NCBI GenBank assembly: GCA_030847615.1
Contig: JAUMIR010000001.1
Span: 261,763,187-261,827,186 of the forward strand
Reading direction: 5' to 3'
Length of the DNA stretch: 64,000 nucleotides
DNA from: Gambelia wislizenii
Lineage: Eukaryota; Chordata; Lepidosauria; Squamata; Crotaphytidae
Positions 23,360 to 33,454 of this stretch are shown here, in pieces; position 1 is the first letter of the stretch; every line of letters begins with the position of its first letter. A model generated the notes under the pieces. The model was not told the origin of the DNA. It saw only the letters and a list, made by a program, of their open reading frames with translations, and ran no database searches. The position numbers and the translations under genes are program-made.

Positions 23360-24258
23360 TCTGTAACACAGTTCACAAAATGTATACAATATCACAGTTT
23401 CACTGTTCTCCCCACCCCTCACATTCTCACAGGAAATTTCTAGTGAACATTTGATTCCCACATTCTTTTCAGCTTCGATAAAGATTTGGTGGGACAGAGC
23501 AATGCCAGCTACCTTTTTTTGATTTCTGAGACACAGTGATAAATACCAAGCAATCATCCCAGTGTTCTTTTCCACTCTCCAAATAATCATTTGATATGAA
23601 TGGAGTTATGTCCATTTGACAGATGTTACTGTAATTGAAATACTTTGGTACTGCTAAAAACTTTTAAATTGCTTAAGCTGACAGAACAAAGATGGAAGAT
23701 AGACTACAGGTTGTATGGATCCTCTTGACAGGTATAGTTAGATTTATATGTACCATTTAAACCTACTGTCACTTCCTTCACCAGAGAGACATGACAAATC
23801 ATGGGCATGATCCAGCACAAATCTCCTAATATAAATTTTTTAGTACTAGTGTATTTCCCCCCTCATATAATGATTTATTGTGTTACTTCTCCCAGAATTT
23901 GGAAATGTTATAGTTTGGGATTCCACCTCCCAGAATCTCCAACTCCCATGGCTACTGGTTACTGTGAGGTGAATTTCTTTGAGTTCTAATCCTATAATTA
24001 ACTTTGCCAAGTACTGTTTCTCCCTAACCTGTGTATTTTTGGCACACACTGTTCCTTAATTTATGCATTTTGTGCATGCTTTGTAAGCTGAAGCCTGGAA
24101 TGCAAAATTCCCTAAACCAGCTATATAGCACTGGGAGGTTTGGTTTGTATTTCAAAGTTATTAACTGGCCAAATTTCTGTTCCTGAACCTTCCTATGCAT
24201 AACAGCTTCCTCCTTGGTATCCACTTTTGTCACATGTCTATATGTAGGGAAAGCATAG
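23360..24258. other. No recognised gene
   Basis: Nothing clear. A short stretch near 23890-23955 has two CTCCCAGAATYTCC-like words, possibly a very old MITE. Confidence 0.45.
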
Positions 24259-24342
24259 TTATCATAGAATCATAGAATTGCAGAGTTGGAAGAGACCACG
24301 AGGGCCATCCAGTCCAACCCCCTGCCATGCAGGAAATCACGA

Positions 24343-25110
24343 TCAAAGCATCCCCGACAGATGGCCATCCAGCCTCTGTTTAAAGACCTCCAAGGAAGGA
24401 GACCCCACCACGCTCCGAGGGAGTGCGTTCCACTGTTGAACAGCTCTTACTGTCAAAAAGTTCCTCCTAATGTTGAGGTGGAATCTCTGTTCCTGGAGCT
24501 TGCATCCATTGCTCACATGGACCAAAAGGAAGGGGTAATGATCCGTAGGCTTGACGAGTCTTGTTAGCCTCTCCGTCACATCATGGATCTTTGCCCCAGG
24601 GAGACAACACACCTTCCGAGATATCTTCTCAGGCCCACAAACCACTGCTTCTGTACCTCGCAGCAAGGAGTCTCCCACCACCACCACACATCTCCCCTGA
24701 GGCTTTGCAGCTGCTGTTCCTTGCAGTGGTCCTCTCAAGGTCCCCTGCTCTGCCCCTGAAGTCTGTCCATGCTGTTCTTCCTCATTGTCCTTGATAAGAG
24801 AGAGGGCTTCGAATCAATTCTGTAGCTGCAAGCTGCTCCAAGTATCCCTGGAATTTCTTGTTCTGTGTGTGACATTCTTCCAGCTGTCTACCTCCTGTGT
24901 CTGTGGAGTGACCCTCTCCTCCCCATCCAGTTCCTCTGTGCTGTCCCCATCCAAGACTGTTTGTTCTGTTCTGTCCAGGAAAACCTCTTGCTCCCAAATA
25001 TGTTGAAGTGTAGCTATCCGGCTCTCCAGCTGAAAAAATTCAAACTCACAGAAGCTCCACCCTCTGCAACAAGCAGCCTCTCCCAGGAGTTTAAAAAAAT
25101 TCAAACTCAC
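24343..25110 (-). pseudogene. CR1 ORF1 esterase start fused to ORF2 C-terminus
   Basis: One frame reads from the array through to the ORF2 end with a single TGA near 24811. N-terminal part: a Glu/Gln-rich, coiled-coil-like segment (QLESRIATLQHI). Then VVVVGDSLLRGTE, block I of an SGNH/GDSL esterase, followed by the KVCCLPGAKIHDVTERL segment that CR1 ORF1 proteins share. After LLVHV the frame jumps to [19 protein letters not shown] of the ORF2 tail. Blocks III and V of the esterase are lost, so no hydrolase activity is expected. CR1 ORF1 esterases are known; the fusion is what is odd here. Confidence 0.82.
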
Positions 25111-25343
25111 AGAAGCTCCACCCTGTCCAACAAGAAGCCTCTCCCAAGAGTTTTAAAAAATTCAAACTCACAGAAGCTCCACCCTCTGCAACAAGCAGCC
25201 TCTCCCAGGAGTTTAAAAAAATTCAAACTCACAGAAGCTCCACCCTCTGCAACAAGCAGCCTCTCCCAGGAGTTTAAAAAAATTCAAACTCACAGAAGCT
25301 CCATCCTCACCAACAAGAAGCCTCTCCCAGGAGTTAGCAGCCT
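25039..25343 (-). repeat. 61-bp tandem repeat, five copies
   Basis: Units begin at 25039, 25100, 25161, 25222 and 25283 (TTCAAACTCACAGAAGCTCC...). Copies differ at few positions (for example CTCTGCAACAAGCAG versus CTGTCCAACAAGAAG). The period is not a multiple of three, so successive units are read in different frames. One unit corresponds to the ORF1 N-terminal coding segment (FFQLESRI side), so the array arose by duplication at the 5' end of this CR1. Confidence 0.93.
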
Positions 25344-25349
25344 GTCCCA

Positions 25350-25445
25350 GGAGTTATATTTTAACTATATAACTCCTTTATATATTTATAAATATAAATA
25401 TATTTATATTATAACTATATATAAATATATATAGTTATATTTTTA
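25350..25445. repeat. AT-rich, partly palindromic tract
   Basis: Almost pure A/T with repeated TATATTTATA and ATATATAGTTATA words at the 5' edge of the CR1 derivative. Confidence 0.8.
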
Positions 25446-25662
25446 AAACAGTTTTGGGGCAGCTTCCCTATGGGATCTGATCTTTTTAATCTTTTCAGAG
25501 CAGTCCGATTCCTTTGGGCTTCTCTTATTCCACTCCAAAAGTTGCCTTATGTAAGAGGAGGACGGTGCACACTCTGGTTGCACTCGGGGTGCCATGTGGG
25601 GGCATACATGAGTGCTCAGAATCAGGTTCCTGAAATCTCCAATCCCCCACCCCCACAACTTT

Positions 25663-25830
25663 GGGCCCTTTCATAGTACATAGTTACAGTGCAATGATTC
25701 CATTTTAACTGCCATGGCAGCATCCCATGGAGGCTCCTCCCTCAACTGCCAATCCCAGGATTCTATGGGACAGAACTATGGCAGTTAAATTGGAATAATA
25801 GCACTAAACATGTGAGTGTGGATGGTCCCT
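25663..25830. mobile_element. GGGCCC-TIR MITE, copy A
   Basis: Left end GGGCCCTTTCATAGTACA; the inner block TTTTAACTGCCATGGCAGCATCC and the mirrored ATGGCAGTTAAATTGGAAT block match copies B (30421-30649) and C (55936-56159). The right end is more diverged. Hat-like MITE is a guess from the end sequence. Confidence 0.65.
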
Positions 25831-25831
25831 C

Positions 25832-26510
25832 AGTACAAGGACTAGCCTCTGACCTGGCAAACAAGGATTGTGAAATCCCTTTGTGCCAGGGCTCTCTTAA
25901 CAGCATTATAGGTCCCTGGGGCAAAGAGTGCACTCGCCCCTGCCTACACAACCACTCACAAGAATAAAATAATAAATTATTGATAAAATAAACTTATATT
26001 TATTGGTACATCCAACAAAATCAGTGTTTTGACCCTCTCCCCGCTGTACAGCTTCATTGGAAGCAAAGTCCCTTCCCATCAAGACTTCAGAATCCTTGAT
26101 GTATAAAACATCAAAGATAAGAATTAAAAAGAAGAGAGGAGAGAAGCACCTTCCAATGTGGGAAAGGAGTGGGGGAGAAAAAGCAATGTCTCAGAGGGGT
26201 GTCTCCCCAGTGAGCCAGTGTGTCTGCCTTGGGCCAATGGGAATTGTGGGAAGGTGAAGACAGGCTGGGTGTGGGTGGGCAGCCACTGCCTCTGGGAGAG
26301 GGAGAGAGGGCAGACTAGAGGGCTGGAAGGGGGCACCCTCTTGGTGGAGCTGTTGGAGTGTGTGTGTGTGTGTGAAAGAGGGAAGAGTTGCTCAGTGGCT
26401 CATGGTTGCATCAGCAGCCACTCCAGGCAGAGCTGAGGATGTGGGTTGTGCCTGAATTTCTCAGCCACCACTTGACTTTTCTGCCTGTTCTGGCCTGTGC
26501 ATAGATTACC
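25832..26510. other. No recognised gene
   Basis: Nothing identifiable; includes a (GT)8-type run near 26359-26374. Confidence 0.5.
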
Positions 26511-26519
26511 AAGGGGCCC

Positions 26520-26570
26520 CTATGCTCGTGGGGCCCCTGGGCAACTATGCTCGTGGGGCCCCTGGGCAAC
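26520..26570. repeat. 25-bp tandem duplication
   Basis: Two copies of CTATGCTCGTGGGGCCCCTG plus GGCAA, spaced 25 bp. Confidence 0.9.
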
Positions 26571-26665
26571 TACCCAGCATGCCCATGAGTTAAGACATCA
26601 CTGCTTTGTGCTCCTCCAAACATTACCTCCCCTTCTCTGTGTGTCTCTCTCACCCTTTCTCTTTC

Positions 26666-26735
26666 ATAGAATCATAGAATCATAGAATCATAGAATTGCA
26701 GAGTTGGAAGAGACCACGAGGGCCATCCAGTCCAG
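26666..26735 (-). mobile_element. CR1 3' tip
   Basis: Four ATCATAGA repeats followed by the GAGTTGGAAGAGACCACGAGG end of CR1 in reverse orientation; truncated after GTCCAG. Confidence 0.85.
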
Positions 26736-26739
26736 ACGT

Positions 26740-27365
26740 CTTATAATCTTTTTTGTTTTTTTTTAATAGCCCTCATCCTAATTTCTTATATTTGGAAATC
26801 TCAGCTTGCTCTAGTCTGTGAAGAACCACAGATGACACCTTGTTCCAAGCCTTTTTCTTACTGCAGTTCAGCCATTGTGCTTTTTCAATAAATCTTCACA
26901 CCTGCTGTTCAAATATTTTATACATATTTGTGCCTGCTTCATAGGGATGAAAAGAATATTTCAAAAATATTCAACTTGGTAGAAAAACATGTTTCTTGAG
27001 TTTCAGGAGACCCTGATGAGAAGAATCTTGGCCTGTCAAGAATCTTCATAGTTCAGGACTCATTCTGGCAAAATTCACATGTGGCAGTTTTGCACAGAAA
27101 ATAGCATTTTCTGTGGAGGAAACAGAATTTTCAGTGCATAAAATATTTCTGCAAAGAAATATTTTCTCCACAGAAAATGTAGTCTTCTGCCAAGAAAAAA
27201 GTGTGAATTTTGTGTATAATAAATCCTGAAGCATGAATAATGCATATTTTTCAAAGACTTTCACACAGTGGTGAGAATTCTGTTTACTTATTGCTGCCTT
27301 TCAGAACCAATGTAACAGAGAATTATATCTCTATTGCTTCATTTATGTGGAAAGGTTTGCTGGTA
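26740..27365. other. No recognised gene
   Basis: AT-rich with repeated AGAAAATATTTTCT-like words around 27090-27190 but no recognised family. Confidence 0.45.
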
Positions 27366-27368
27366 GTG

Positions 27369-27590
27369 TTTATTGTTGTGTGCCTTTGAGTCATTTCAAG
27401 CTATCACCGGGTTTTTTTTTGGCAAGAATTCTTCAGAGGAGGTTTATCATTGCCTTCCTCTGAGTCTGAGAGAGTGTGACTTGCCCAAGGTCACCCAGTG
27501 GATTTTTCATGTCTGTGTGGGATTTGAACCCTGGTCTCCAGAGTCATAGTCCAACGTTCAACTCACTACACCACACTGGTGTATGTTGAA
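27369..27590 (-). mobile_element. Sauria-type SINE
   Basis: Reverse-oriented SINE: the minus-strand head near 27580 has the A-box-like TGTAGTGAGTTGAACG and the B-box GGGTTCAAATCCC. The body contains GCCCAAGGTCACCCAG and the end reads GACTCAAAGGCACACAACAA. Somewhat diverged from the 8.3-kb copy. Confidence 0.85.
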
Positions 27591-27959
27591 GTAATTAATT
27601 TCCCAGCAGAAGCACAAATTACCATCTCTGTGTAATATTTTGGCAAAAAAGTCCTAAAACGTGAAAAATTTTAATGGTAGTTGAATGTGTTTTTTTGTGG
27701 TGGGATATCTCAATGTGTTGATTGCATGAGAAAAAAAATCTGTGAGTATGTTTTCCATCCCTAGATTAAGGTAGTGTAGACAAAAAGGTTGCATCCTAGA
27801 GCCATTCCAATGTGTTTTAAAATGTCCCACTAACCTCCTAGGTGAACAGTAACTCCTACACTGAATAACATATTCATTAATTGTTTAGTCTTTTGTGGCA
27901 TTTATGTGGTACTGGATTCCATAAAATCTCTAAGTGGTCACTTGGAGTGGGAAGGTTTG

Positions 27960-28128
27960 TATGTTGTCTTTTAATGAATTTTAATGTTTTCAACCTTATC
28001 TTAAATTGTTTTTAATTTTTATACTTTTATTGATGCTTTTGTACAGTTTTAATCTGTATTTATTTTTAAAGATGTTGTTAGGTGCCTTGAGTCTCATTAT
28101 TGAGAGAAAGTTGGGATATAAATGAATA
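27960..28128 (+). mobile_element. L2-type 3' end
   Basis: TTTTAAT-rich 3' UTR followed by GGTGCCTTGAGTCTCATTA and GAAAGTTGGGATATAAATG, then AATAAAAGAAG. Only the terminus remains. Confidence 0.6.
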
Positions 28129-28129
28129 A

Positions 28130-28575
28130 AAGAAGTAAGAGAGGGAAGGAGGGTGCTCAGAATCTGGAAGAGGGGCCAGTTTGGACAGGGAGGACACACA
28201 TTAGTCCATAGCTCCAGTCCACTAGATGTTGCTGCTATATACATCCACAAGTCTATTGATTTTGTTCTGCTTTTTCATGGACTGATGTGATGGCTCTCCT
28301 TACTCCAGGTCTCTAGACTGAAGGAAAGGGGAAGCACTATTAAATTAATATTTTGCCATGACTTTTTTTTTTTAAAAAACAGCCAATTAATCCAAAAACA
28401 AAACAAAACAAAAAGATAGGTATGAGCACAAACATGTCTTGGACAGGAACTAGATCCATCCCTCCGTAACCAATCCTGAAGCCATTATCAGGGGGGGTCC
28501 TGTGATTCTTCTTCTTATTGGGTATCCTGTGAATCTGGTCTGCTAGCAAATGTTATCTTAAAACCAAAGCTTAGA
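28130..28575. other. No recognised gene
   Basis: Nothing identifiable; a short run of CAAAA words near 28397-28412. Confidence 0.5.
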
Positions 28576-28578
28576 AAT

Positions 28579-28652
28579 GTTACCTATTGGACTATAACTC
28601 TCAGGATCCCACAGCTAACAGGACCAATGGGAATTGTAGTCTACAAGGTAAC
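28579..28652. mobile_element. Short palindromic MITE-like repeat
   Basis: Arms 28579-28602 (GTTACCTATTGGACTATAAC...) and 28629-28652 are inverted copies with few mismatches around a 26-nt centre. Related wording (CCCAGAATCC...GGGAGCTGTAGTC) appears at 57563-57612. Family unknown. Confidence 0.65.
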
Positions 28653-28659
28653 TTTTTTA

Positions 28660-29860
28660 AACTCTGTTTTAAACAATATTAAGACTTTTGAAAATGCAGC
28701 CCAGCAACTTTAATAAATTCATATTGTTTGCATGCTTGGCCTCATGTTATGTCTAATTGAAAAGCATGACTACCTTCTTTCCAATCCCCTGTTCCTTTAA
28801 ACTTGCATTACTCAGATCAGTTTCATCACTCATGAATTGAGCATGCCACCAGTTTGACGAAAGCTTTTTTAAAGTAACCAGACAACACTGATAGTTTTTA
28901 CAAATGTCTTAGTTATGACCCCTTTGTATATAAAACCATACATCATCCAGCTATTTCAATATGACTAGCTGTGAGGGATAAATTATCAAATGATGGAACT
29001 TGAGTACTGTGGCCAAGTATCAAAATGAGGTGTGATTACAGTAATGCACACATACCATAGAGTTTAAACTTTCTATGTGTACTATTTAATCTACAATCAC
29101 TCCCTACACCAGCGTGGTATGACAAATCAGTTTAAACTGCATATACAGAGGCAGAGTTGGAATAAAGAGGTGGACTCCAAACAAACTGCAGTCCTTATTT
29201 TCCAGCTTGAGATCTAGACATCCACTGTAATGCTAACTCAAAGAAGCACCAGTGGTAGGGGATTAGGCACAAACTGCTTCTGCCAGCAGAAATGCCTCCC
29301 AACTGGCAGAAATCTCTTCTGCTGGCTGATCTCAGATGTCTGCCAACGGGGCAAAGTACTGACCAAACAGGTCTGCAGGCTAACCTCTGCCAGAAGAAGA
29401 ACCAGAAAAGAGGGTGGAGTTACAACAGATCCAGACTTCCTCCGGCCCAGAGACACAGACACAATGCTATTGCAGTTATTTACCATCAAGTCAGCTTTGA
29501 ATGAAAGCCTTCCAAGAGCCCTGGTCATCAACTGCCCTGCCCAAGTCTTGCATACTCAGGGCCATAGCTTCCTAGATTTAATCCATCCAGCTGTAGCAAT
29601 GTCTCCCTCTTTTCCCACTGTTTTCTGTCAAGCACGATTGTCTTTTCCAGTGAGTCACATCATCTCTTGATATGTCCAAAGATGACAGCCATAATGTCAG
29701 CACAAAAATTAGGCAATGAGGAGGGTGTTCCTAAATAATTCCCAGCATCCCAAGGATGAGAAGTGTTTGGATTCAGAACAATTTCACCTACGCTGGTTTC
29801 AGCTCAGCTGTCTCATGACCAGCTTGGTCATTTAGAACTGCATTCTTTATCTTATCTGGA
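28660..29860. other. No recognised gene
   Basis: The 146-codon open frame at 29230-29670 has no recognisable domain; its first half is rich in Cys and repeats CCxGRN-like words, which suggests an old repeat more than a gene. Confidence 0.45.
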
Positions 29861-29864
29861 GCAG

Positions 29865-29985
29865 TGGTGGCTAGTTTCTTCCACCTCAGTCAACACTTTG
29901 GATAGCTCCTTTAACATTCAGTCTAAAGCCTAAAGCAGATTCATTGCCCCACTGACAGAGAAGACACCAGTCACCATGGACTTGG
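29865..29985. repeat. Unclassified interspersed repeat (14.6-kb family)
   Basis: Contains AACACTTTGGATAGCTCC and AAAGCAGATTCATTGCCCCA blocks shared with 14608-14890, 33230-33450 and 50655-50835. Confidence 0.45.
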
Positions 29986-30083
29986 AGTAAATCTAGAAAA
30001 ATTAAATGGGCTTGATGGCCACTGTTATTTCAGCTGGTCTCTTCTTAGTATGACTGAACCTAGAACTAGCACAATGGAATGTT

Positions 30084-30300
30084 CATAGAATCATAAAGTT
30101 GGAAGAGGCCACAAGGGCCATCTAGTCTAACTTCTGCCATGCAGAAATACACAATTAAAGGACTCCTGAAAGATGCCCATCCAACCTTTGTTTAAAGGCC
30201 TCTGGAGAAGGAGTGTCTACCACCCTACTCTTATGGTCAAGAAGGTATTCCTGATGTTTAGGTCAAACTTATTTTCATTTAAGCACACATTTGATGTGTT
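30084..30300 (-). mobile_element. CR1 3' end
   Basis: Reverse-oriented CR1: ATAGAATCATAAAGTTGG, AGGGCCATCTAGTC, TGCCATGCAG and the decayed ORF2 tail. Older-looking than the 24.3-kb copy. Confidence 0.8.
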
Positions 30301-30420
30301 AGGGACCACTACCCTACAATCTCCTCTCCTGCTGCTCCTGCCAAACTGGGGAGGCTCTTGGTTGTTGTGATGACTACTGATGAGGAGAGTGCTGAGAGCT
30401 GTGCACCTGATCAGTCACTT

Positions 30421-30649
30421 GGGACCCATTCACATTACACAGTCATGACATTATGGTTTCACTTTAACTGCCATGGAAACATCCTGTGGAATCCTGAGAT
30501 TGGGAGCTGAGGGAGGAGTACCTGGAACCCTCGGCCAGGAAACTCCTCTGTTGCCTCTAACCAAACTGTCATTCCCAAAATTCCATAGGTTGCAGCCAAG
30601 GGAGCAAAAGTGGAATCATAGTGCTATAATTGTGTAGTATAAAGGGACC
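30421..30649. mobile_element. GGGCCC-TIR MITE, copy B
   Basis: Ends GGGACCCATTCACATTACAC and, inverted, GGTCCCTTTATACTACACAA. Internal ACTGCCATGGAAACATCC and AAGTGGAATCATAGTGC blocks match copies A and C. Confidence 0.75.
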
Positions 30650-31335
30650 TGCAGAGCGATACTGGAGAGTCAGTAGCTGGAAAGGGAGGGATCAACACAG
30701 GTATAAAAACTGAGGCAGGAGCTCTGGCAGAAGGGAAAGAAGGAGGCAGTCACATTGTACAGAGGTTGTTGGATTTCTCCCACCCTTTAAAGACTTCTAC
30801 TAGAGGAGAGTAAATCAGGGCAGAGGAATAAGGGAGAGACAGCAACCCACCAAGGATGTAAATGTTTTTACAGGGTCAAGGGGAATAGGTCAAAGAAGAG
30901 CTCTTTAGGAAGCTCCCCCACCAGGGTTTGGCTTCCACCCCAATGAGCCCCACCTTGTCTAGCTCCTTCTCCCTCCGGAGGAGTTCTGAAAATCCAAGGG
31001 AGCCTCCCCTTTGAGATAGAAGGGACCTGCCTGCTGTACCTGTAGACACTCTACAGCCCAGAAGCTCCTGTTGTGATGCTCCAACTATAGAGCGTAGCTC
31101 TATAGGGCCTGATTTTGCACCAACTCACCCTCTTCCTTTGGGTGGAGTTTGCAGATTCATGAGGACAGGGGGAAAACTGACTGCCCTGATTTACCCACCT
31201 CCGATGTATTGGAAGTGTTTAATTACAGGGTTCCAATATTCCCTTGTTAAACATGAGAGCCTTTAGCAAATGCTCCCCCGCTGCACTTCTCTCCTTGGAA
31301 GTACAGCAAATTAGCAGGGTAAAACACACAGCAGT
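30650..31335. other. No recognised gene
   Basis: Nothing assignable; some CT-rich stretches near 30930-30990. Confidence 0.5.
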
Positions 31336-31340
31336 GTTAG

Positions 31341-31818
31341 TGTAACAATTTCAGCATGCACAAAAAGACAGCTTATAGATAACCAACACCATTATTCTAT
31401 CCCAAGTTATTTGTTTATCCAAAGAAGTAGTCAAGACACATAAAAGTAGTTTAAAAGTATAAAAACTTCATTACTTACAGTTTCAGAGCATAATACGTGG
31501 CAGAATCTTAGCACAGCTTCAAAGGAGACTAAAATCTACTTAAAATGACTAAAAACTACATTGTTACAAAAGAATATGCAGGGCTCCTAAAAGGGAGGTC
31601 CTCTCTCCATGAAAACATGGTGAAGGAGGGAGAGGCACAAAAGCCTCATGGTCAGCTTCTAGACAAAGGAGGAAGACTTAGACACTCCCTTTTCTCTAAA
31701 AGCCCAATAGCAAAACATTAGGAAGTTACATCCACACATCCTGTTTGGCTTCTATCAGTTAACCCTTCAATAGCAAAACATTTCCACTTATTGGATTGCA
31801 AAGTATATATTCGTAACA
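31341..31818 (-). mobile_element. Possible solo LTR
   Basis: On the minus strand the segment starts TGTTACGAATATATAC and ends GAAATTGTTACA, so it has TG...CA ends and short inverted termini. A TTTTTATACTTTT box near 31460 could be a promoter. Flanking bases do not form a clear duplication, and no second copy exists in the window, so the call is tentative. Confidence 0.4.
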
Positions 31819-32094
31819 CTATGTTGGCACAGTCTGAAGGCAGATGAACTGACCTTGGCACAATCTAAAGATGTGTAGGAAGAGAATTTGGAAGGACTCA
31901 TTTATTGGCTGGCCCTGTGAATGAAGAAAGAGGTGGGAGGAGTGGACCTTTGGGAGCTGTGTAATTGTTTGGGACTAATAAATTTCAGTGGAGTAGAATT
32001 TGAGTCTGTGCCACAATGGTGAACCATGGAGATGGAGGGCTTTGATGTCCTCCTCTCTATGGAAGGGGAAGAAGGCATCATAATATACTTAAGC

Positions 32095-32300
32095 GACTTA
32101 TGGCAGCCTTAAAGGCAAACCTGTCATGGGGTTTTCTTGGCAAGTTTTGTTCAGAAGAGGTTCTGCCATTGCATTTTTCTGGGGCTGAGAGACTGCAGCT
32201 TGCCAAGGCCACCCAGTGGGTTTCTGTGGCTGAGCTAGCATTCGAAGCCTGATCTCCCAGGTCCTTCTCCAACAATCAAGCCACTATGCCATGCTGTCTG
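32095..32300 (-). mobile_element. Sauria-type SINE, diverged
   Basis: Reverse orientation: head near 32300 with CATAGTGGCTTGATTG, B-box-like GCTTCGAATGC, then the CTGGGTGGCCTTGGCAAGC and GGCAATGGCAGA-like body blocks. The BovB-like 3' end is largely lost near 32095. Confidence 0.7.
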
Positions 32301-32353
32301 TCTTAAAAGGGCTTACCTTCAATAATATAGACTGTTTATTTTAAAAAGAAATA

Positions 32354-32701
32354 CAGTTGCCCCTGCACATTTGTGGGTTTAACTTTTGCAGAAATGATTA
32401 TTCATGGATTATTTGCTGCTGCTTCTGCTGCTGCCCTAGGCTATTTTTTGGAGGGACTGTAAGCCTTATGAGACTGCAAATGGGTGGTGAGGCTTGACAG
32501 TCCCTAATAAAAATGGCATAGGGCAGCAGCAGAGGTGGCGGGCAGCCCCACCCACCACCTGCTTCTTCCTTGCGAAGGAACCCTACCACCTCAAAGGCAT
32601 CTGTGGTGGGTTGAATCCAGAGATCAAACTTTTTGTGTGTTATTCATGTTTTTTCTACTTACACGAGGGTCCTAACAACAGCAAATGTGGTGGGCCAACT
32701 G
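32354..32701. mobile_element. TA-flanked MITE with one long internal hairpin
   Basis: 348 bp between TA at 32352-32353 and TA at 32702-32703. TIRs: CAGTTGCCCCTGCACATTTG and, inverted, CAGTTGGCCCACCACATTTG. Inside, 32425-32466 and 32490-32532 are inverted copies (CTGCTGCTGCCCTA..., ...AGGGACTGT..AAGCCT), about 42-nt arms with a 23-nt loop. Same family as 35023-35718 and 51639-52311 by TIR; no coding sequence. Confidence 0.85.
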
Positions 32702-32854
32702 TACATTCTCCCCCATTGGCTCTTCCCTCCCTTCCCTCCCTCCCCAAAAAGATCCCTTTTAGAAAGACATGCAAGGGACCAATACAATATCTTCCTTGGT
32801 GCTGCTCCAGTGGTAGTGGCTTTGGTAAGAAAGGGGACCCCAGCTTTTCCAATA

Positions 32855-32924
32855 TTCTGTTCTGTTCTGTTCTGATTTATTCTTTCTTTCTTTCTTTCTT
32901 GCTTTCTTTCTTTCTTTCTTTCTT
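32855..32924. repeat. (TTCTG)n and (TTTC)n microsatellites
   Basis: Four TTCTG units (about 32855-32875) followed by a TTTC run to 32924. Confidence 0.92.
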
Positions 32925-32929
32925 CTCCT

Positions 32930-33225
32930 TACTGTAATCATAATGTATGAATCCTTGGCATGGCTACATGCACAGGGATACCCGTTAATGCAATAAGACG
33001 TCAAACATTCTGGGATAATATTTGTCTTGGGCACATCTTGGGAAAACAGATATCCTAGACACACTGATGTAGCACTGTTTCAAATGTAGGGGATGGAGTG
33101 GGAGAGCCTGATACAATGAAAAAGGAACATGATAGACTGGAGCATTGAGAGGAAAAAGAAGAGAAAGAAAGATGGTGGGGGGAGAGAGGGAGAGTTAGAA
33201 GGCCCATTTGTTAGTATTATCTCTG
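32930..33225. other. No recognised gene
   Basis: Nothing identifiable; purine-rich (GA) stretch near 33145-33195. Confidence 0.5.
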
Positions 33226-33229
33226 GGGC

Positions 33230-33450
33230 TCCTGGGTTGTCATATGAGCCCAGCAGCCAATGAAGCTTGATGGCTTCCATGTCAGCAGGGCAGTAAATCC
33301 ACTCTGGATTTTGCCTGAACTTTATGGGAGTTATCCAAGGTCCAGAACCCCATCCCTCCAAATAGGTTTAACATCTTGGAATGCCTCTGTGAAGTAGAAT
33401 ATTGAACTTAGAACAAATTCATCGCCACTCATCACTGCACAAAAGCCACA
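33230..33450. repeat. Unclassified interspersed repeat (14.6-kb family)
   Basis: Shares with 50655-50835 the order GGCAGTAAATCCA/GAATCCATCCTGG, TTTTGCCTG, TTATCCAAGG/TTCCAAACC, then CTTGGA and AACAAATTCAT-CCACT. Together these copies suggest a repeat of at least 200 bp. Confidence 0.5.
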
Positions 33451-33454
33451 GACA

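Larger units (their letters stand above)
24261..25343 (-). mobile_element. Internally deleted CR1 (ORF1 joined to ORF2 tail)
   Basis: On the minus strand: a 61-bp tandem array (25343-25039), the CR1 ORF1 N-terminal region, the start of the ORF1 esterase, then an abrupt switch near 24517 into the last part of CR1 ORF2 and the normal 3' end with ATTCTATG repeats (24261-24290). The endonuclease, the RT and most of ORF1's esterase are absent. The join keeps a frame open. It looks like a compact non-autonomous CR1 derivative; whether it amplified as such is not known. Confidence 0.8.

Noticed and set aside
25039..25343. CRISPR-like array
   Set aside because: Units are contiguous with no unique spacers, and the context is vertebrate LINE DNA.
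24865..25434. 189-codon plus-strand open frame
   Set aside because: Antisense to CR1 ORF1 and the 61-bp array; no initiation context or domain.
29230..29670. 146-codon gene
   Set aside because: No domain, splice or promoter evidence; overlaps open frames on the other strand.
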